Assembly (NCBI RefSeq): GCF_003265355.1
Contig: NZ_QFRW01000320.1
Coordinates: forward strand, 1 to 43,667
Source: Glycomyces dulcitolivorans
GTDB lineage: Bacteria; Actinomycetota; Actinomycetes; Mycobacteriales; Micromonosporaceae
Reading direction: 5' to 3'
DNA: 43,667 bases
Made by a program: the position numbers and the translations under genes. Each line of letters starts with the position of its first letter. Within the stretch, counting starts at the first letter, position 1. Positions 27,022 to 35,666 of the stretch are shown piece by piece. The notes beneath the pieces were generated by a model that ran no database searches, was not told where the DNA came from, and was given only the letters and a program-made list of their open reading frames with translations.

Positions 27022-27615
27022 GTGAACAAGGCAGAGTTCGTCGATCGGATCGCCGCTCGCACTGGCGACCGGGCCGCCGCGAAAGAAGTCGTGGATGTGG
27101 CGATCGACGAGATACAGCGCGCGGTGGTGAAAGGGGAGAAAGTCTCCTTCGCCGGTTTCGGCGTCTTCGAGAAGCGCCAACGCGCCGCTCGCATGGCGCG
27201 CAACCCGCGCACGGGCGAGGCGGTCAAGGTCAAGAAGACCGTCGTGCCGGCCTTCCGGCCGGGTACCGGGTTCAAGGAACTCGTGACCGGCAAGCGCAAG
27301 GCGGCCAAGTCCGCTCCTGCCGCGAAGAAGGCCGCGCCGGCGAAGAAGGCCGCGACCAAGAAGGCGACGACGGCGAAGAAGGCCGTCAAGAAGACCACGC
27401 GCGCAGCGTCCACCGCCGCGCGCTCGACGACCACGAGCCGCGTGGCCGCCAAGAAGACCACCACGAAGAAGGCGACGCCGGCGAAGAAGGCCAGCACCGC
27501 CAAGAAGGCCGTGCGCAAGACCGCGGCGAAGCCCGCGGCCAAGAAGACCGCGGCGAAGAAGACCACGAAGCGCGGGCGAAGCTTATGCCGTGCCCCGAAC
27601 CGGTTCGGGGCACGG
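27022..27615 (+). CDS. HU-type nucleoid protein with lysine/alanine-rich tail; no in-frame stop before the terminator
   Basis: Residues 1-93 are a full HU domain: NKAEFVDRIAARTG, GEKVSFAGFGVFEKRQRAAR and the DNA-intercalating arm RNPRTGEAVKVKKTVVPAFRPG. About 90 residues of KKA/AKK/TTKK repeats follow, like the histone-H1-like tail of Streptomyces HupS and mycobacterial HupB, which compact DNA. GGGAGG precedes the GTG start. Oddly, the frame does not stop after the tail: it passes KRGRSLC and two hairpins and stays open to 29643, antisense to the next two genes. The end given here is the first hairpin, where the mRNA probably finishes. Either the stop was lost by mutation or there is a base error near 27573. 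Confidence 0.85.
27588..27615 (+). terminator. Hairpin after the HU tail
   Basis: A perfect 28-nt self-complementary stretch (27588-27601 with 27602-27615). All three forward frames run through it without a stop. T residues are few, so termination strength is uncertain. Confidence 0.6.
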
Positions 27616-27644
27616 TGGGGCACCCGTCCGACTCGCACGGGGAA

Positions 27645-27675
27645 GAGGGCATTCAGGAGCCGCCTGAATGCCCTC
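27645..27675 (-). terminator. Hairpin terminator of the alditol oxidase gene
   Basis: A perfect 13-bp stem (27645-27657 with 27663-27675) and 5-nt loop, 18 nt past the oxidase stop on the minus strand. It may act on both strands. Confidence 0.65.
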
Positions 27676-27693
27676 GCCGCTTACCCGGGGAAG

Positions 27694-28956
27694 TCAGGCG
27701 AAGAGCGCCGCGGAGAAGTCATTCGCGAACTTCCCCTCTGGATCGACGCGCTCGCGGAGTTTCGCGAAGTCGCCCATTCGCGGATAACGCGAGCGGACCT
27801 CATTCATTGGTATCGAAAACAATTTGCCCCAATGCGGCCGCGCAGAAAACGGTTCCAATGCCGCTTCGAGTGCCGCCATCACCGGCGCCACCACTGCATG
27901 GTCGCTGATCCACGTGAAGTGAAGCCCCACCGTGTCGCGCCCGAACGCGGGCGACAGCCACAGGTCGTCGGCGGCCATCGTCCGCACCTCGCAGATCTGG
28001 ACGACGCGCGCCAGGTCCACCCCGATGCCCGCCAGGGCCTCCAGCGCCGCCGTCGCGTCGGCGCGGTCGATCAGGTACTCCGACTGGAGTTCATCGCCCG
28101 AACTCGGCGTGAACTCGGGCCTGAAGTGCGGCAGGCGCTCGTGCCAGGGGCCCGTCTGGCCCTGCTGGACCGTGCACGCGGCCGGGTCCACACCGGGGAC
28201 CGGGTGCCGCGGGCCGTCCGCGAGCGGGGCGCCGAAGCGGTTCGAGGGCGGGAACGGGTGCGTCTGGTCCGCGGTGCGCTGCTTGACCCAGAACTGGAAC
28301 TCCGGTTCCGCGCCCCAGGGCGTGAACAGGCTCGTGGAGTACGCGGCACTCGTGAGTTCGCCGAAGTGCGCGAGGACCGCGTCCAGGCCCAGCCCGTCGT
28401 ACACGTACTGGCGCATCTCGAAGGCCGGCAGGAGGTCCAGGGTCACCGAGTGGACGACCCCCAAGGCCCCCAGGTGGACCACCGAGCCCGCGAAGTCCTC
28501 GTCGCCGCGCCTGACGGTGCGCAGCTCCCCGTCGGGGCCGATGAACTCGACGGCGGCCACCGCGGTCGCGAGGTTCCCGTTGCGGTCACCCGAGCCGTGC
28601 GTGCCCGTCGCGATCGAACCGGCGACCGAGATGTGCGGCAGGGACGCCATGTTGTGGAGCGCGAACCCGGCCCGGTGCACCGCCGCGCTCAGTTCGGCGT
28701 ACGTGAGCCAGCCCGCGGCCCGCACGACGCCCTTGAGGATGTCGAGCTCCGCGAACGGCTCCATGCCCGCCAGCGACAGCATCACGTCGTCCGAGGCCGC
28801 GATCGCGTTGAACGAGTGGCCCGAGCCGAGCACGCGGAGCCTGGACGCGCCGGCGACGGCCGCGCGCGCCTCGTCGAGGGTCGCGGGCGCTTCGAAGCGG
28901 GCGGGGGAGAAGCCGATGTTCCCGGCCCAGTTGTGCAGTGGGGCGCGCTCAGGCAC
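27694..28956 (-). CDS. Alditol (xylitol/sorbitol) oxidase
   Basis: A 420-residue flavoenzyme closely resembling Streptomyces alditol oxidase AldO, which oxidises the end hydroxyl of xylitol or sorbitol with oxygen, giving hydrogen peroxide. His47 in VLGSGHSFN is the covalent FAD attachment site. NMASLPHISVAGSIATGTHGSG in outline covers the FAD-binding loop. The active-site Glu/Arg lie in CEVRTMAAD and the lysine in HWGKLF; LPHFRPEFTPSSG is also conserved. AGGAGG lies 7 nt before the GTG start. It stands alone, transcribed toward the HU gene. D-arabinono-lactone oxidase is the nearest alternative family. Confidence 0.9.
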   Translation of the reverse strand: MPERAPLHNWAGNIGFSPARFEAPATLDEARAAVAGASRLRVLGSGHSFNAIAASDDVMLSLAGMEPFAELDILKGVVRAAGWLTYAELSAAVHRAGFALHNMASLPHISVAGSIATGTHGSGDRNGNLATAVAAVEFIGPDGELRTVRRGDEDFAGSVVHLGALGVVHSVTLDLLPAFEMRQYVYDGLGLDAVLAHFGELTSAAYSTSLFTPWGAEPEFQFWVKQRTADQTHPFPPSNRFGAPLADGPRHPVPGVDPAACTVQQGQTGPWHERLPHFRPEFTPSSGDELQSEYLIDRADATAALEALAGIGVDLARVVQICEVRTMAADDLWLSPAFGRDTVGLHFTWISDHAVVAPVMAALEAALEPFSARPHWGKLFSIPMNEVRSRYPRMGDFAKLRERVDPEGKFANDFSAALFA

Positions 28957-29024
28957 GGGCCTACCTCCTGTGAAGGCGCACTCCGGCGCCGGAATCCGAT
29001 GGCGGAGGCAACCCTAGCGCGCCA

Positions 29025-29915
29025 CTACAGGCGCTCGATCCCCACGAGCTTCTGGCCCGACAGCGACAGCACCCACGCCTCGCCCGGCCGCGTCGACACG
29101 TCCGGCGCCTCGACGCCGTCCTCGTCGGCGAGGATCGCGACGGTGTCGCACACGACCTCCGGCTCGGCGCAGACGATCACGGCGCCCCCGCCGCCCGCGA
29201 GCTCGCGGATGCGGGCGCTGGAGCGCTCGGGGTTGCGTTCGTGCGCTTCGGTGTCGAACACCGAGTCGCCGGACAGCGTGCAGCGCACGGCCTGCGCGAT
29301 CGGCTCCACGGTCTGGACGCTCGCGCGCCCGGTCGCGGTGAACGCCCGGTCCGGCTGGTACAGCGATGCGAGCGCGGCCAGGCGCACGGCCTGGTCCTGC
29401 CCGCGCAGGCTCAGAGGCCGCGTCACCACGGGTCCGTCCCAGTCCTGCTCGACCTCCGCGGGGGCCACCAGGAGGACCGTGGAGGTCACGGCCGGGAGCG
29501 ACGCGAAGGCCTTGAGCACCTCCTGGTCCCGCGGCCGCGTCAGGGCCTCGCGGGCCTCGGCGAGGGTCAGCCAGCGGCGCTCGCCGATCTCGTCGTCGGC
29601 GGTGAACACCGCGTCGGGCTTCTCAGTGCGCATGGACCAGTAGTCGACCCACTTGAGCACGTCCCCTTCGGGGTTGGGGAGCACGTACGAGGCGCGGCAC
29701 AGCCACAGCTGCGGGATGACCGGGATCCCGGTCTCCTCTTCGACTTCGCGGCACGCGGCCGCCAGAGGGTGCTCGCCCGGGTCCAGCTTGCCCTTCGGCA
29801 GCGACCAGTTGCCCACCCTCGGCCGCCACACCGCGACCACCTCGACCAGGCCGCGCTCGCCGTTGCGCCACAACAGGCCGCCGGCGGCGGCCACCCGCCT
29901 CTGCGTACCGCTCAC
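29025..29915 (-). CDS. MutT1-like NUDIX protein with a degenerate phosphatase domain
   Basis: A 296-residue two-domain protein organised like mycobacterial MutT1, which removes 8-oxo-dGTP and 8-oxo-GTP. The NUDIX box GKLDPGEHPLAAACREVEEETG is complete, preceded by WSLPKGKL. The C-terminal half aligns with the histidine phosphatase domain (RPLSLRGQDQAVRLAAL, ASVQTVEPIA), but the RHG catalytic motif is APA in VLLVAPAEV and the second histidine region reads AVIVCAEPEVV. It is therefore probably catalytically dead. GTG 29915 is chosen: a TACCGT box ends 7 nt before it, indicating a leaderless mRNA, and upstream sequence is poor. Confidence 0.88.
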   Translation of the reverse strand: MSGTQRRVAAAGGLLWRNGERGLVEVVAVWRPRVGNWSLPKGKLDPGEHPLAAACREVEEETGIPVIPQLWLCRASYVLPNPEGDVLKWVDYWSMRTEKPDAVFTADDEIGERRWLTLAEAREALTRPRDQEVLKAFASLPAVTSTVLLVAPAEVEQDWDGPVVTRPLSLRGQDQAVRLAALASLYQPDRAFTATGRASVQTVEPIAQAVRCTLSGDSVFDTEAHERNPERSSARIRELAGGGGAVIVCAEPEVVCDTVAILADEDGVEAPDVSTRPGEAWVLSLSGQKLVGIERL

Positions 29916-29975
29916 GCCTCTTACGGTACTGGGGCGCACCCACATGCGGGTAGGTCGCCACACGCGCGGAGGACC

Positions 29976-30173
29976 CTACGGGTGCATGGTCGGGATGCGA
30001 ACCGCGACCACTGTCCCCTCCTGGTCGCTTTCGAGCGATACGCGCTGCCCCGGGCGCAGGAAGCGCAGCCCGGATACGGCGAAGGCCGCCGCGTCGAAAC
30101 CGACGCGGCGGCCGCTGTCGAGGACGACCTCGCCTGAGGTGTCCTCGTTGAAGATCGAGACGGTGCCCTGCAT
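29976..30173 (-). CDS. Small cold-shock-like OB-fold protein
   Basis: A 65-residue protein: MQGTVSIFNEDTSGEVVLD, then FRFLRPGQRV-like GLRFLRPGQRVSLE and GTVVAVRIP. The strand pattern and the start MQGTV(S) resemble actinobacterial CspA-like proteins, but the RNP1 (KGFGFI) and RNP2 (VFVH) aromatic motifs are absent, so nucleic acid binding is uncertain. The ATG at 30173 is chosen as the family-like start; a TTG at 30191 would add six residues. It lies 60 nt from mutT1 on the same strand. Confidence 0.65.
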   Translation of the reverse strand: MQGTVSIFNEDTSGEVVLDSGRRVGFDAAAFAVSGLRFLRPGQRVSLESDQEGTVVAVRIPTMHP

Positions 30174-30263
30174 GGCTTCAGCATGGACCAAGGGGAACGC
30201 CGAAAGCCAGAGGCAGAGCCTCCTACGTGCTTGCTACTTCCGGCTGTGCTTTCTTGTCCGGAA

Positions 30264-30479
30264 CTACTTCCGGATCTGGCGGCGGTCGGAGCCGCCGATC
30301 GCCTTGTAGCCCTTGTACCCGAACCAGCCGATGACGCCGATGATGCCGACGACGAGGGCGAACTTGATGAGGCCGCCGAGGAACGCGAAGGCCGCACCGA
30401 TGACGGTCGCCACGAGCCAGATCGCGATGATGGCACCGCCGAACAGGGCCGCGAGCCAGCCGAAGAGACGCCAGTTCAT
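30264..30479 (-). CDS. Small membrane protein
   Basis: A 71-residue protein with two hydrophobic helices (about residues 6-30 and 33-52) and a basic C-terminal tail (KGYKAIGGSDRRQIRK). No family recognised. The ATG at 30479 is preferred because GGAG lies about 8 nt upstream; the in-frame GTG at 30488 sits right against that ribosome site. Confidence 0.6.
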   Translation of the reverse strand: MNWRLFGWLAALFGGAIIAIWLVATVIGAAFAFLGGLIKFALVVGIIGVIGWFGYKGYKAIGGSDRRQIRK

Positions 30480-30802
30480 GTCACTCACTCCGAGTCGAGT
30501 CGTATTCCGAGCCGACTGGGTTCGGTCGGCTATCTAGATGTCACTTTGACTCTATGATGACATCATAACTGATCCGGCGCAAGCCCGCGGTCCCCGCCGC
30601 GCCCGCGTCCACCGCGCCCTGTACCTGCGGGTTCACGCCGCGTGAGCCGTACCCCTCGCGCAACGAGTCAAACCCCACGCTCCGCTTCCCGTCGCCCGAG
30701 CGCGCCGGTGCGGGCGTTAGAGTGCAATGCACTGACGATCCCGTACACAACGGCACAGGCCGAGCCCATGCGGCCGAGCCCCCCGAGAAAGCGAGCCAGC
30801 AG
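30480..30802. other. Divergent intergenic region with two palindromes
   Basis: No gene is visible. It contains a perfect 15-nt palindrome TATGATG-A-CATCATA (30553-30567) and a perfect 13-nt palindrome AGTGCA-A-TGCACT (30721-30733). The rest must hold the promoters of the small membrane protein and of plsC. Confidence 0.6.
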
Positions 30803-31573
30803 GTGACCGAGCCTAAGCCCGAGGCGCAGTACACCTTCCGCCGCCGCGGCGGCGACCGCATCCCCTTCGACGTCCAGGTCTACGCCAACATCGTCAAGGG
30901 CGCGATCCTGGGTCTCAGCCGCCGCAACTGGTCCGGCATGGAGCACGTGCCCCTCGACGGCCCCGCGATCCTGGTGTGGAACCACTACTCGGACATCGAC
31001 CCGATCCTCGTCGTCCACTACGTGTACAACGCCGGCCGCCACCCGCGGTTCCTCCTCAAGGAGTCGATCGTGCGCGTGCCCGTCGTCGGCGCGATCCTCA
31101 AGCGCTCCGGGCAGATCCCCGTCAAGCGCGGCAGCGCCGAGGCCGCCGACTCCCTGCGGATCCTCCGCGAGCAGCTCGCCGCGGGCCACGTCGTGATCAT
31201 GGCCCCCGAAGGCACGGTCACCAAGGAGCCCGACCGCTGGCCGATGCGCGGCAAGACCGGCGTCGCCCGCCTCGCCCTCGAATCCGGCGCGCCCGTCGTC
31301 CCGATCGTCCAGTGGGGCGCCCTCGGCATCCACGACCGCAACCGCGACCCCAAGTTCAAACTCGGGCGCAAGCCCGTCACGGTCCGGGCGTTCCCGCCCG
31401 TCGACCTCTCCCCTTGGCTCGGAAAAGAACCGAGCCGCGAAGACCTCGTCGAGGTCTCCGACGCCATCATGGAAGCCCTCCGCGCCGGCCTCGCCGAGGT
31501 CCGCGGCCAGGAGGCGCCCCCCTTGTACGACCCCCGGCAGCAGCGACCCGAGGAAAGCGAGTCTTCTGAGTGA
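30803..31573 (+). CDS. plsC: 1-Acyl-sn-glycerol-3-phosphate acyltransferase
   Basis: A 256-residue membrane-associated enzyme that adds the second acyl chain to lysophosphatidic acid. Catalytic motif NHYSDIDP is the HX4D box, GQIPVKRGS the second block, and APEGTVT the EGT block that binds the substrate phosphate. GTG 30803 is chosen as the start just before the conserved part; an earlier in-frame GTG at 30722 would add 27 residues with no family character. The stop overlaps the gpsA GTG by 4 nt (GTGA). It works with GpsA in phospholipid synthesis. Confidence 0.9.
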   Translation: MTEPKPEAQYTFRRRGGDRIPFDVQVYANIVKGAILGLSRRNWSGMEHVPLDGPAILVWNHYSDIDPILVVHYVYNAGRHPRFLLKESIVRVPVVGAILKRSGQIPVKRGSAEAADSLRILREQLAAGHVVIMAPEGTVTKEPDRWPMRGKTGVARLALESGAPVVPIVQWGALGIHDRNRDPKFKLGRKPVTVRAFPPVDLSPWLGKEPSREDLVEVSDAIMEALRAGLAEVRGQEAPPLYDPRQQRPEESESSE

Positions 31574-32589
31574 AAGCAGCCGTCATGGGAGCCGGTTCGT
31601 GGGGGACCGTCTTCGCCAAGATCCTCGCCGACGCCGGCACCCCGGTCACCATCTGGGCCCGCCGCGAATCGGTGGCCGCGGCGGTCAACGCCGAGCACCG
31701 CAACCCGGACTACTTCCCGGACATTGAACTGCCGCACCTCGTCTCGGCGACCAGCGACCCGGCCGAGGCCCTCGCGGGCGCCGACCTCGTCGTCCTGTCC
31801 GTCCCGAGTCAGACCCTCCGCGGCAACCTCGCCGCCTGGTCCGAGCACCTGGAGCCGCACTCGACGCTCCTGAGCCTCATGAAGGGCATCGAACTCGGCT
31901 CCACCGAGCGCATGACCGAGGTCATCGCCGAGGTCACCGGTGCCGCCGAATCGCGCATCGCGGTCCTGTCGGGCCCGAACCTCGCGCGCGAGATCGCCGA
32001 GCAGCAGCCCACGGCCTCCGTCGTCGCCTGCATCGACCACGGCCGCGCCGTCGACATCCAGAAGGCCGTCACCACCGCCTACTTCCGGCCGTACACGAAC
32101 ACCGACGTCGTCGGCTGCGAACTCGGCGGCGCCGTCAAGAACGTCATCGCCCTCGCCTACGGCATGGCCGCCGGCATGGGCATGGGGGACAACACGAAGG
32201 CCACGATCATCACCCGCGGCCTCACCGAGACCACCCGCCTCGGCGTGCGCCTCGGTGCCGACCCGGCCACCTTCGCGGGCCTCGCCGGCCTCGGCGACCT
32301 CGTCGCCACCTGCTCCTCCCCGCTGTCGCGCAACCACACCTTCGGCGAACAGCTCGGGCTCGGGGCAACCCTGGAGGAGGCCGCGCGCGTCACCAAGCAG
32401 ACAGCCGAGGGCGTGAAGAGCTGCCGCTCGATCACCGACCTCGCCCGCAAGGTCGGCGTCGAGATGCCGATCTGCGACGCCGTCGAGCGCGTCTGCCACG
32501 AGGGACTCGACCCCAGGGCCGCGGTCGCCGAACTCATGGGGCGCGAGACGAAACCAGAAATCGACAGTTTGAGGTCTGACAATGACTAA
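31570..32589 (+). CDS. gpsA: Glycerol-3-phosphate dehydrogenase, NAD(P)+
   Basis: A 339-residue cytosolic enzyme reducing dihydroxyacetone phosphate to sn-glycerol 3-phosphate, the backbone for PlsC. The dinucleotide-binding loop is GAGSWGT near residue 7. [23 protein letters not shown], the catalytic lysine in [13 protein letters not shown] and [14 protein letters not shown] follow in the usual order. Start and stop overlap both neighbours (4 nt with plsC, 8 nt with ddl), so the three genes form a tight operon. Confidence 0.97.
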   Translation: MKAAVMGAGSWGTVFAKILADAGTPVTIWARRESVAAAVNAEHRNPDYFPDIELPHLVSATSDPAEALAGADLVVLSVPSQTLRGNLAAWSEHLEPHSTLLSLMKGIELGSTERMTEVIAEVTGAAESRIAVLSGPNLAREIAEQQPTASVVACIDHGRAVDIQKAVTTAYFRPYTNTDVVGCELGGAVKNVIALAYGMAAGMGMGDNTKATIITRGLTETTRLGVRLGADPATFAGLAGLGDLVATCSSPLSRNHTFGEQLGLGATLEEAARVTKQTAEGVKSCRSITDLARKVGVEMPICDAVERVCHEGLDPRAAVAELMGRETKPEIDSLRSDND

Positions 32590-33643
32590 ACCGACCGTCG
32601 CCGTCTTCTTCGGCGGGCGCAGCGTGGAGCAACCCGTGTCCTGCGCCTCCGGCTCCGGCGTCGCCAAGGCGCTGCGCGAGCGCGGCTTCGACGTGACCGC
32701 CATCGGCATCACGCGCTCCGGCGAATGGGTCGAACTGCCCTCGGACGCCGCCTTCGCGATCGACGCCGCCGACGCCCTCCCCGAGGTCACCGCCGAAGCC
32801 GGCAAGTCCGTCGCCGTCGACCTCGGCCCCGGCTCGCAGCCCATCGCCGACATCGCCTTCCCCGTCCTCCACGGCCCCTACGGCGAGGACGGCACCATCC
32901 AGGGCCTGTTCGAGATGGCCGACCTGCCGTACGTCGGCTCGGGCGTCCTCTCCAGCTCCCTGTCGATGGACAAGGAGTTCAGCAAGCGCCTCCTCGCCGC
33001 CGAAGGCGTCCCGCAGGGCGACTTCGCGGTCCTCAAGCCCGGCGAGCAGCTCGATGCGCACGCCGTCATCGACAAGCTCGGCCTCCCGATCTTCGTCAAG
33101 CCCGCCCGCGCCGGATCGAGCCTCGGCATCAGCAAGGTCAAGTCCGCCGCAGAACTCGCCGAAGCGGTCGAGAAGGCCCGCGAGGTCGACGACAAGGTCG
33201 TCTTCGAGGCGTCCTTCGAAGACGTCCGCGAGATTGAGATGGGCGTCCTGGAGACCCTCGACGGGGACCTGGAGATCACCTTCCCCCTCGAAGTCCTCGC
33301 CATGGGCGAGGAGGGCTGGTTCGACTTCGACGCCAAGTACCTCGACAACCCCGAGCCGTTCAACCTGCACCCGGACTACCCCGAGGGCGTCGCCGAGCGC
33401 GCGCAGGCGCTGGCCCGGAAGGTCTTCCGGCTCCTCGACTGCCGCGACCTCGCCCGCGTGGACTGCTTCCTCGCCCCCGATGGCACCGTGTACCTCAACG
33501 AGGTCAACACCATGCCGGGGCTCACGCCGATGAGCGGCGTCCCGCAGGCGTTCGCCGCCGCCGGGGTCTCCTACGGCGACCTCGTGGAGCGCCTGGTCAC
33601 TCTCGCCGCCTCCCGGGTGGGCGGCAAGTTGGACGACGCGTAA
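32582..33643 (+). CDS. ddl: D-alanine--D-alanine ligase
   Basis: A 353-residue ATP-grasp ligase that makes the D-Ala-D-Ala end of the peptidoglycan stem. Regions are the N-terminal [14 protein letters not shown] (usual form GGxSxEHxVS, here Gln replaces His), [12 protein letters not shown], the ATP-grasp lysine [11 protein letters not shown], and the metal-binding RVDCFL and [10 protein letters not shown] near the C-terminus. Length is standard. It overlaps gpsA by 8 nt. The next gene, rpsD, begins after 179 nt with its own promoter. Confidence 0.96.
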   Translation: MTKPTVAVFFGGRSVEQPVSCASGSGVAKALRERGFDVTAIGITRSGEWVELPSDAAFAIDAADALPEVTAEAGKSVAVDLGPGSQPIADIAFPVLHGPYGEDGTIQGLFEMADLPYVGSGVLSSSLSMDKEFSKRLLAAEGVPQGDFAVLKPGEQLDAHAVIDKLGLPIFVKPARAGSSLGISKVKSAAELAEAVEKAREVDDKVVFEASFEDVREIEMGVLETLDGDLEITFPLEVLAMGEEGWFDFDAKYLDNPEPFNLHPDYPEGVAERAQALARKVFRLLDCRDLARVDCFLAPDGTVYLNEVNTMPGLTPMSGVPQAFAAAGVSYGDLVERLVTLAASRVGGKLDDA

Positions 33644-33706
33644 CCTGGTTCTGCGATCTATACCCTTGGGTGTGGATCCACCGCATCACCCGTGTGCGCG
33701 CCAGGC

Positions 33707-33745
33707 CCTGAGAACCCTCAGGTGTACTCCTGAGCGCGCTACACT
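33707..33745 (+). promoter_or_regulatory. Possible rpsD promoter and CCTGAG/CTCAGG repeats
   Basis: CCTGAG (33707-33712), CTCAGG (33717-33722) and CCTGAG (33729-33734) can form two mutually exclusive hairpins. A -10 TACACT follows at 33740-33745; no good -35 is seen. The repeats could end ddl transcription or bind a regulator. Confidence 0.35.
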
Positions 33746-33822
33746 CACGCGTTTCTGCACTTCAGGAACGTATTCAGCCCCGCAGTACCAGCGGGGCAAC
33801 GCATGAATTACTGGAGAGATCA

Positions 33823-34428
33823 TTGCAAGCTAAGGCGAAAGTCAAGCTTTCCCGATCCCTCGGCATCGCTCTGACGCCGAAGGCCGCCAAGTACATGGAG
33901 CGCCGTCCCTACCCTCCGGGGCAGCACGGCCGCGGCCGCAAGAAGGAATCGGACTACAAGAACCAGCTCGTGGAGAAGCAGCGTCTCCGCGCTCAGTACA
34001 ACATCTCTGAGCGCCAGCTGCGGAACGCCTACGCCGAGGCCGTGCGCCGCAGCGGCAAGACCGGTGAGAACCTGGTCTCGCTGCTGGAATCCCGCCTGGA
34101 CGCCTTCGTGCTCCGCGCCGGCTTCGCACGGACCATCTACCAGGCCCGGCAGTTCGTCAACCACGGCCACTTCACGGTGAACGGCCGCAAGGTCGACATC
34201 GCCTCCTACCGCCTGAAGTCCGGCGACTTCGTCCAGGTCCGCAAGAAGTCCCGCGAGACCACCCCGTTCCAGCTGGCCGCGGCCGGCGCCTGGGCGGGCG
34301 AAGTGACTCCGGCCTACATCGAGGCCCACCTCGAAGGCCTGATCGCCCGCTTCCTGTCGGTGCCCGAGCGCAAGCAGATCCCCGTGATCTGCGACGAGCA
34401 GCTCGTCGTCGAGTACTACTCGAAGTAA
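33823..34428 (+). CDS. rpsD: 30S ribosomal protein S4, zinc-free form
   Basis: A 201-residue primary-binding protein of the small subunit. RPYPPGQHGRGRK, ESRLDAFVLRAGFA and RQFVNHGHFTVNG (S4 domain) are typical. The N-terminal zinc cysteines found in most S4 proteins are absent, as in Streptomyces S4. The start is TTG with GGAGAG 6-7 nt upstream; a weak TTG may limit its output. In most actinobacteria outside Streptomyces rpsD lies between rpsK and rpoA; here it sits before infA, 316 nt away and with its own terminator. Confidence 0.97.
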   Translation: MQAKAKVKLSRSLGIALTPKAAKYMERRPYPPGQHGRGRKKESDYKNQLVEKQRLRAQYNISERQLRNAYAEAVRRSGKTGENLVSLLESRLDAFVLRAGFARTIYQARQFVNHGHFTVNGRKVDIASYRLKSGDFVQVRKKSRETTPFQLAAAGAWAGEVTPAYIEAHLEGLIARFLSVPERKQIPVICDEQLVVEYYSK

Positions 34429-34442
34429 GCCTGAGCGTGCAC

Positions 34443-34486
34443 TGAACGCCGCCGCGGTCGGCATCGCGTCGACCCGGCGGTGTTCA
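34443..34486 (+). terminator. Hairpin after rpsD
   Basis: Imperfect stem from TGAACGCCGCC (34443-34453) with GGCGGTGTTCA (34476-34486), 14 nt past the rpsD stop; one mismatch and a large loop. Confidence 0.5.
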
Positions 34487-34684
34487 GGCGCCTCCCGAGT
34501 GCCCTCTGTCACGGTCAACCCCCTGGTAGGCGGTCTCGGGACGCGAGTAGACTCGCTCAGTGGTGCAGTGCGTCCCTTATCAGGGCGTCACGTGCTCCGG
34601 GTACTGATCCGGACACCTCTGGCGATGCGCGGCATCATTCTCACGCCCGCCCGAAGCATCTGCGTCGGATCGGCGTGCCAGTAG
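34487..34684. other. rpsD-infA intergenic region
   Basis: Together with the flanking hairpins this forms a 316-nt gap with no gene. A TAGACT box at 34548-34553 is a candidate -10 for the infA operon, without a clear -35. Short open frames here have no coding character. Confidence 0.5.
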
Positions 34685-34715
34685 CTCCGCACACGAGGAA
34701 CACGTGCGGAGTTTT
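34685..34715 (+). terminator. Terminator-like hairpin in the infA leader
   Basis: CTCCGCAC (34685-34692) pairs with GTGCGGAG (34704-34711) around an 11-nt loop, followed by TTTT. It lies 29 nt before the infA start, so it may act as an attenuator rather than a true end. Confidence 0.5.
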
Positions 34716-34744
34716 CAGACCGAGTTGTCACGGTAGCGGAGGAC

Positions 34745-34966
34745 ATGCCGAAAAAAGACGGTGCCATCGAGATTGAAGGCAAGGTCGTCGAGTCCCTCCC
34801 GAACGCCATGTTCCGGGTGGAACTCACCAACGGCCACAAAGTACTCGCTCACATCAGCGGCAAGATGCGCCAGAACTACATCCGAATCCTCCCTGAGGAC
34901 CGGGTCGTGGTGGAGCTCTCGCCGTACGACCTGTCGCGCGGGCGGATTGTCTACCGTTACCGCTGA
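34745..34966 (+). CDS. infA: Translation initiation factor IF-1
   Basis: A 73-residue single OB-fold protein that blocks the ribosomal A site during initiation. The sequence is canonical: [20 protein letters not shown] and the closing [24 protein letters not shown] lies just before the ATG. It heads the alpha operon: rpmJ follows after 26 nt. The usual upstream neighbours secY, adk and map are absent, since rpsD and ddl lie there instead. Confidence 0.97.
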   Translation: MPKKDGAIEIEGKVVESLPNAMFRVELTNGHKVLAHISGKMRQNYIRILPEDRVVVELSPYDLSRGRIVYRYR

Positions 34967-34992
34967 CCTGACGACTACATGAAGTAGGACTC

Positions 34993-35109
34993 GTGAAAGT
35001 CAAGCCGAGCGTCAAAGTGATCTGCAAGAACTGCCGCGTGATCCGCAGGCACGGACGAGTGATGATTATCTGCTCGTCCGACCCGCGTCACAAGCAGCGT
35101 CAGGGCTAA
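34993..35109 (+). CDS. rpmJ: 50S ribosomal protein L36, zinc-binding form
   Basis: A 38-residue protein starting with [22 protein letters not shown] and ending [11 protein letters not shown]. Cys11, Cys14, Cys27 and His33 form the zinc site of the C+ form. AAGTAGGAC precedes the start. Expected position between infA and rpsM. Confidence 0.97.
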   Translation: MKVKPSVKVICKNCRVIRRHGRVMIICSSDPRHKQRQG

Positions 35110-35172
35110 GCAGCACATACGCCAGCAGAAAGGCCCCAGAAGGGGAAACCGCCGTCAGTGCGCAAGCACAAC

Positions 35173-35192
35173 CCCCGGCTCGGAGGCCGGGG
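35173..35192 (+). promoter_or_regulatory. Hairpin in the rpsM leader
   Basis: CCCCGGC/GCCGGGG with a TCGGAG loop lies in the 171-nt gap between rpmJ and rpsM. The gap is long for this operon and may hold a leader target for feedback control or an internal processing site. Confidence 0.4.
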
Positions 35193-35280
35193 CTCGCATC
35201 GCCCGTCAGGGCAGGGGAAGTTGAGAACCCCAGCGGGAAGGCAGTGGTCAGACCTCCGACGACACTAGGAGTACGCCTCT

Positions 35281-35655
35281 ATGGCACGCCTGGTTGGAGT
35301 GGACCTCCCGCGCGACAAGCGCCTGGAGATCGCACTCACCTACATTTACGGCATCGGCCGCACGCGCTCGCTCGAGACGATCGCCGCGACCGAACTCGAC
35401 CGCGACAAGCGCGTCAAGGACCTCACCGACGAAGAGCTCGTGTTGCTCCGCAACTACATCGAAGAGAACTTCCAGGTCGAGGGCGACCTGCGCCGCGAGG
35501 TGCAGGCCGACATCCGCCGCAAGATCGAGATCAACTGCTACCAGGGTCTCCGTCACCGCTACGGCCTTCCGGTCCACGGTCAGCGGACCAAGACCAACGC
35601 CCGTACTCGCAAGGGTCCGAAGAAGACCGTCGCGGGCAAGAAGAAGGCACGTTAG
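35281..35655 (+). CDS. rpsM: 30S ribosomal protein S13
   Basis: A 124-residue head protein of the small subunit contacting tRNA and L5. [29 protein letters not shown], and [20 protein letters not shown] with the basic tail ending KKKAR are canonical. CTAGGAG lies 10 nt upstream of the ATG. rpsK follows after 11 nt. Confidence 0.98.
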   Translation: MARLVGVDLPRDKRLEIALTYIYGIGRTRSLETIAATELDRDKRVKDLTDEELVLLRNYIEENFQVEGDLRREVQADIRRKIEINCYQGLRHRYGLPVHGQRTKTNARTRKGPKKTVAGKKKAR

Positions 35656-35666
35656 GAGACCATCTG

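Noticed and set aside
24741-27638. A 965-residue leftward frame opposite leuCD and HU
   Set aside because: Shadow of leuCD; no family character.
27616-29643. Continuation of the HU frame as an 873-residue protein
   Set aside because: The extension is antisense to two well-supported genes, passes two hairpins and has arginine-rich shadow composition.
30722-30802. Upstream GTG start for plsC
   Set aside because: Adds residues without family character and lies inside a palindrome likely to be regulatory.
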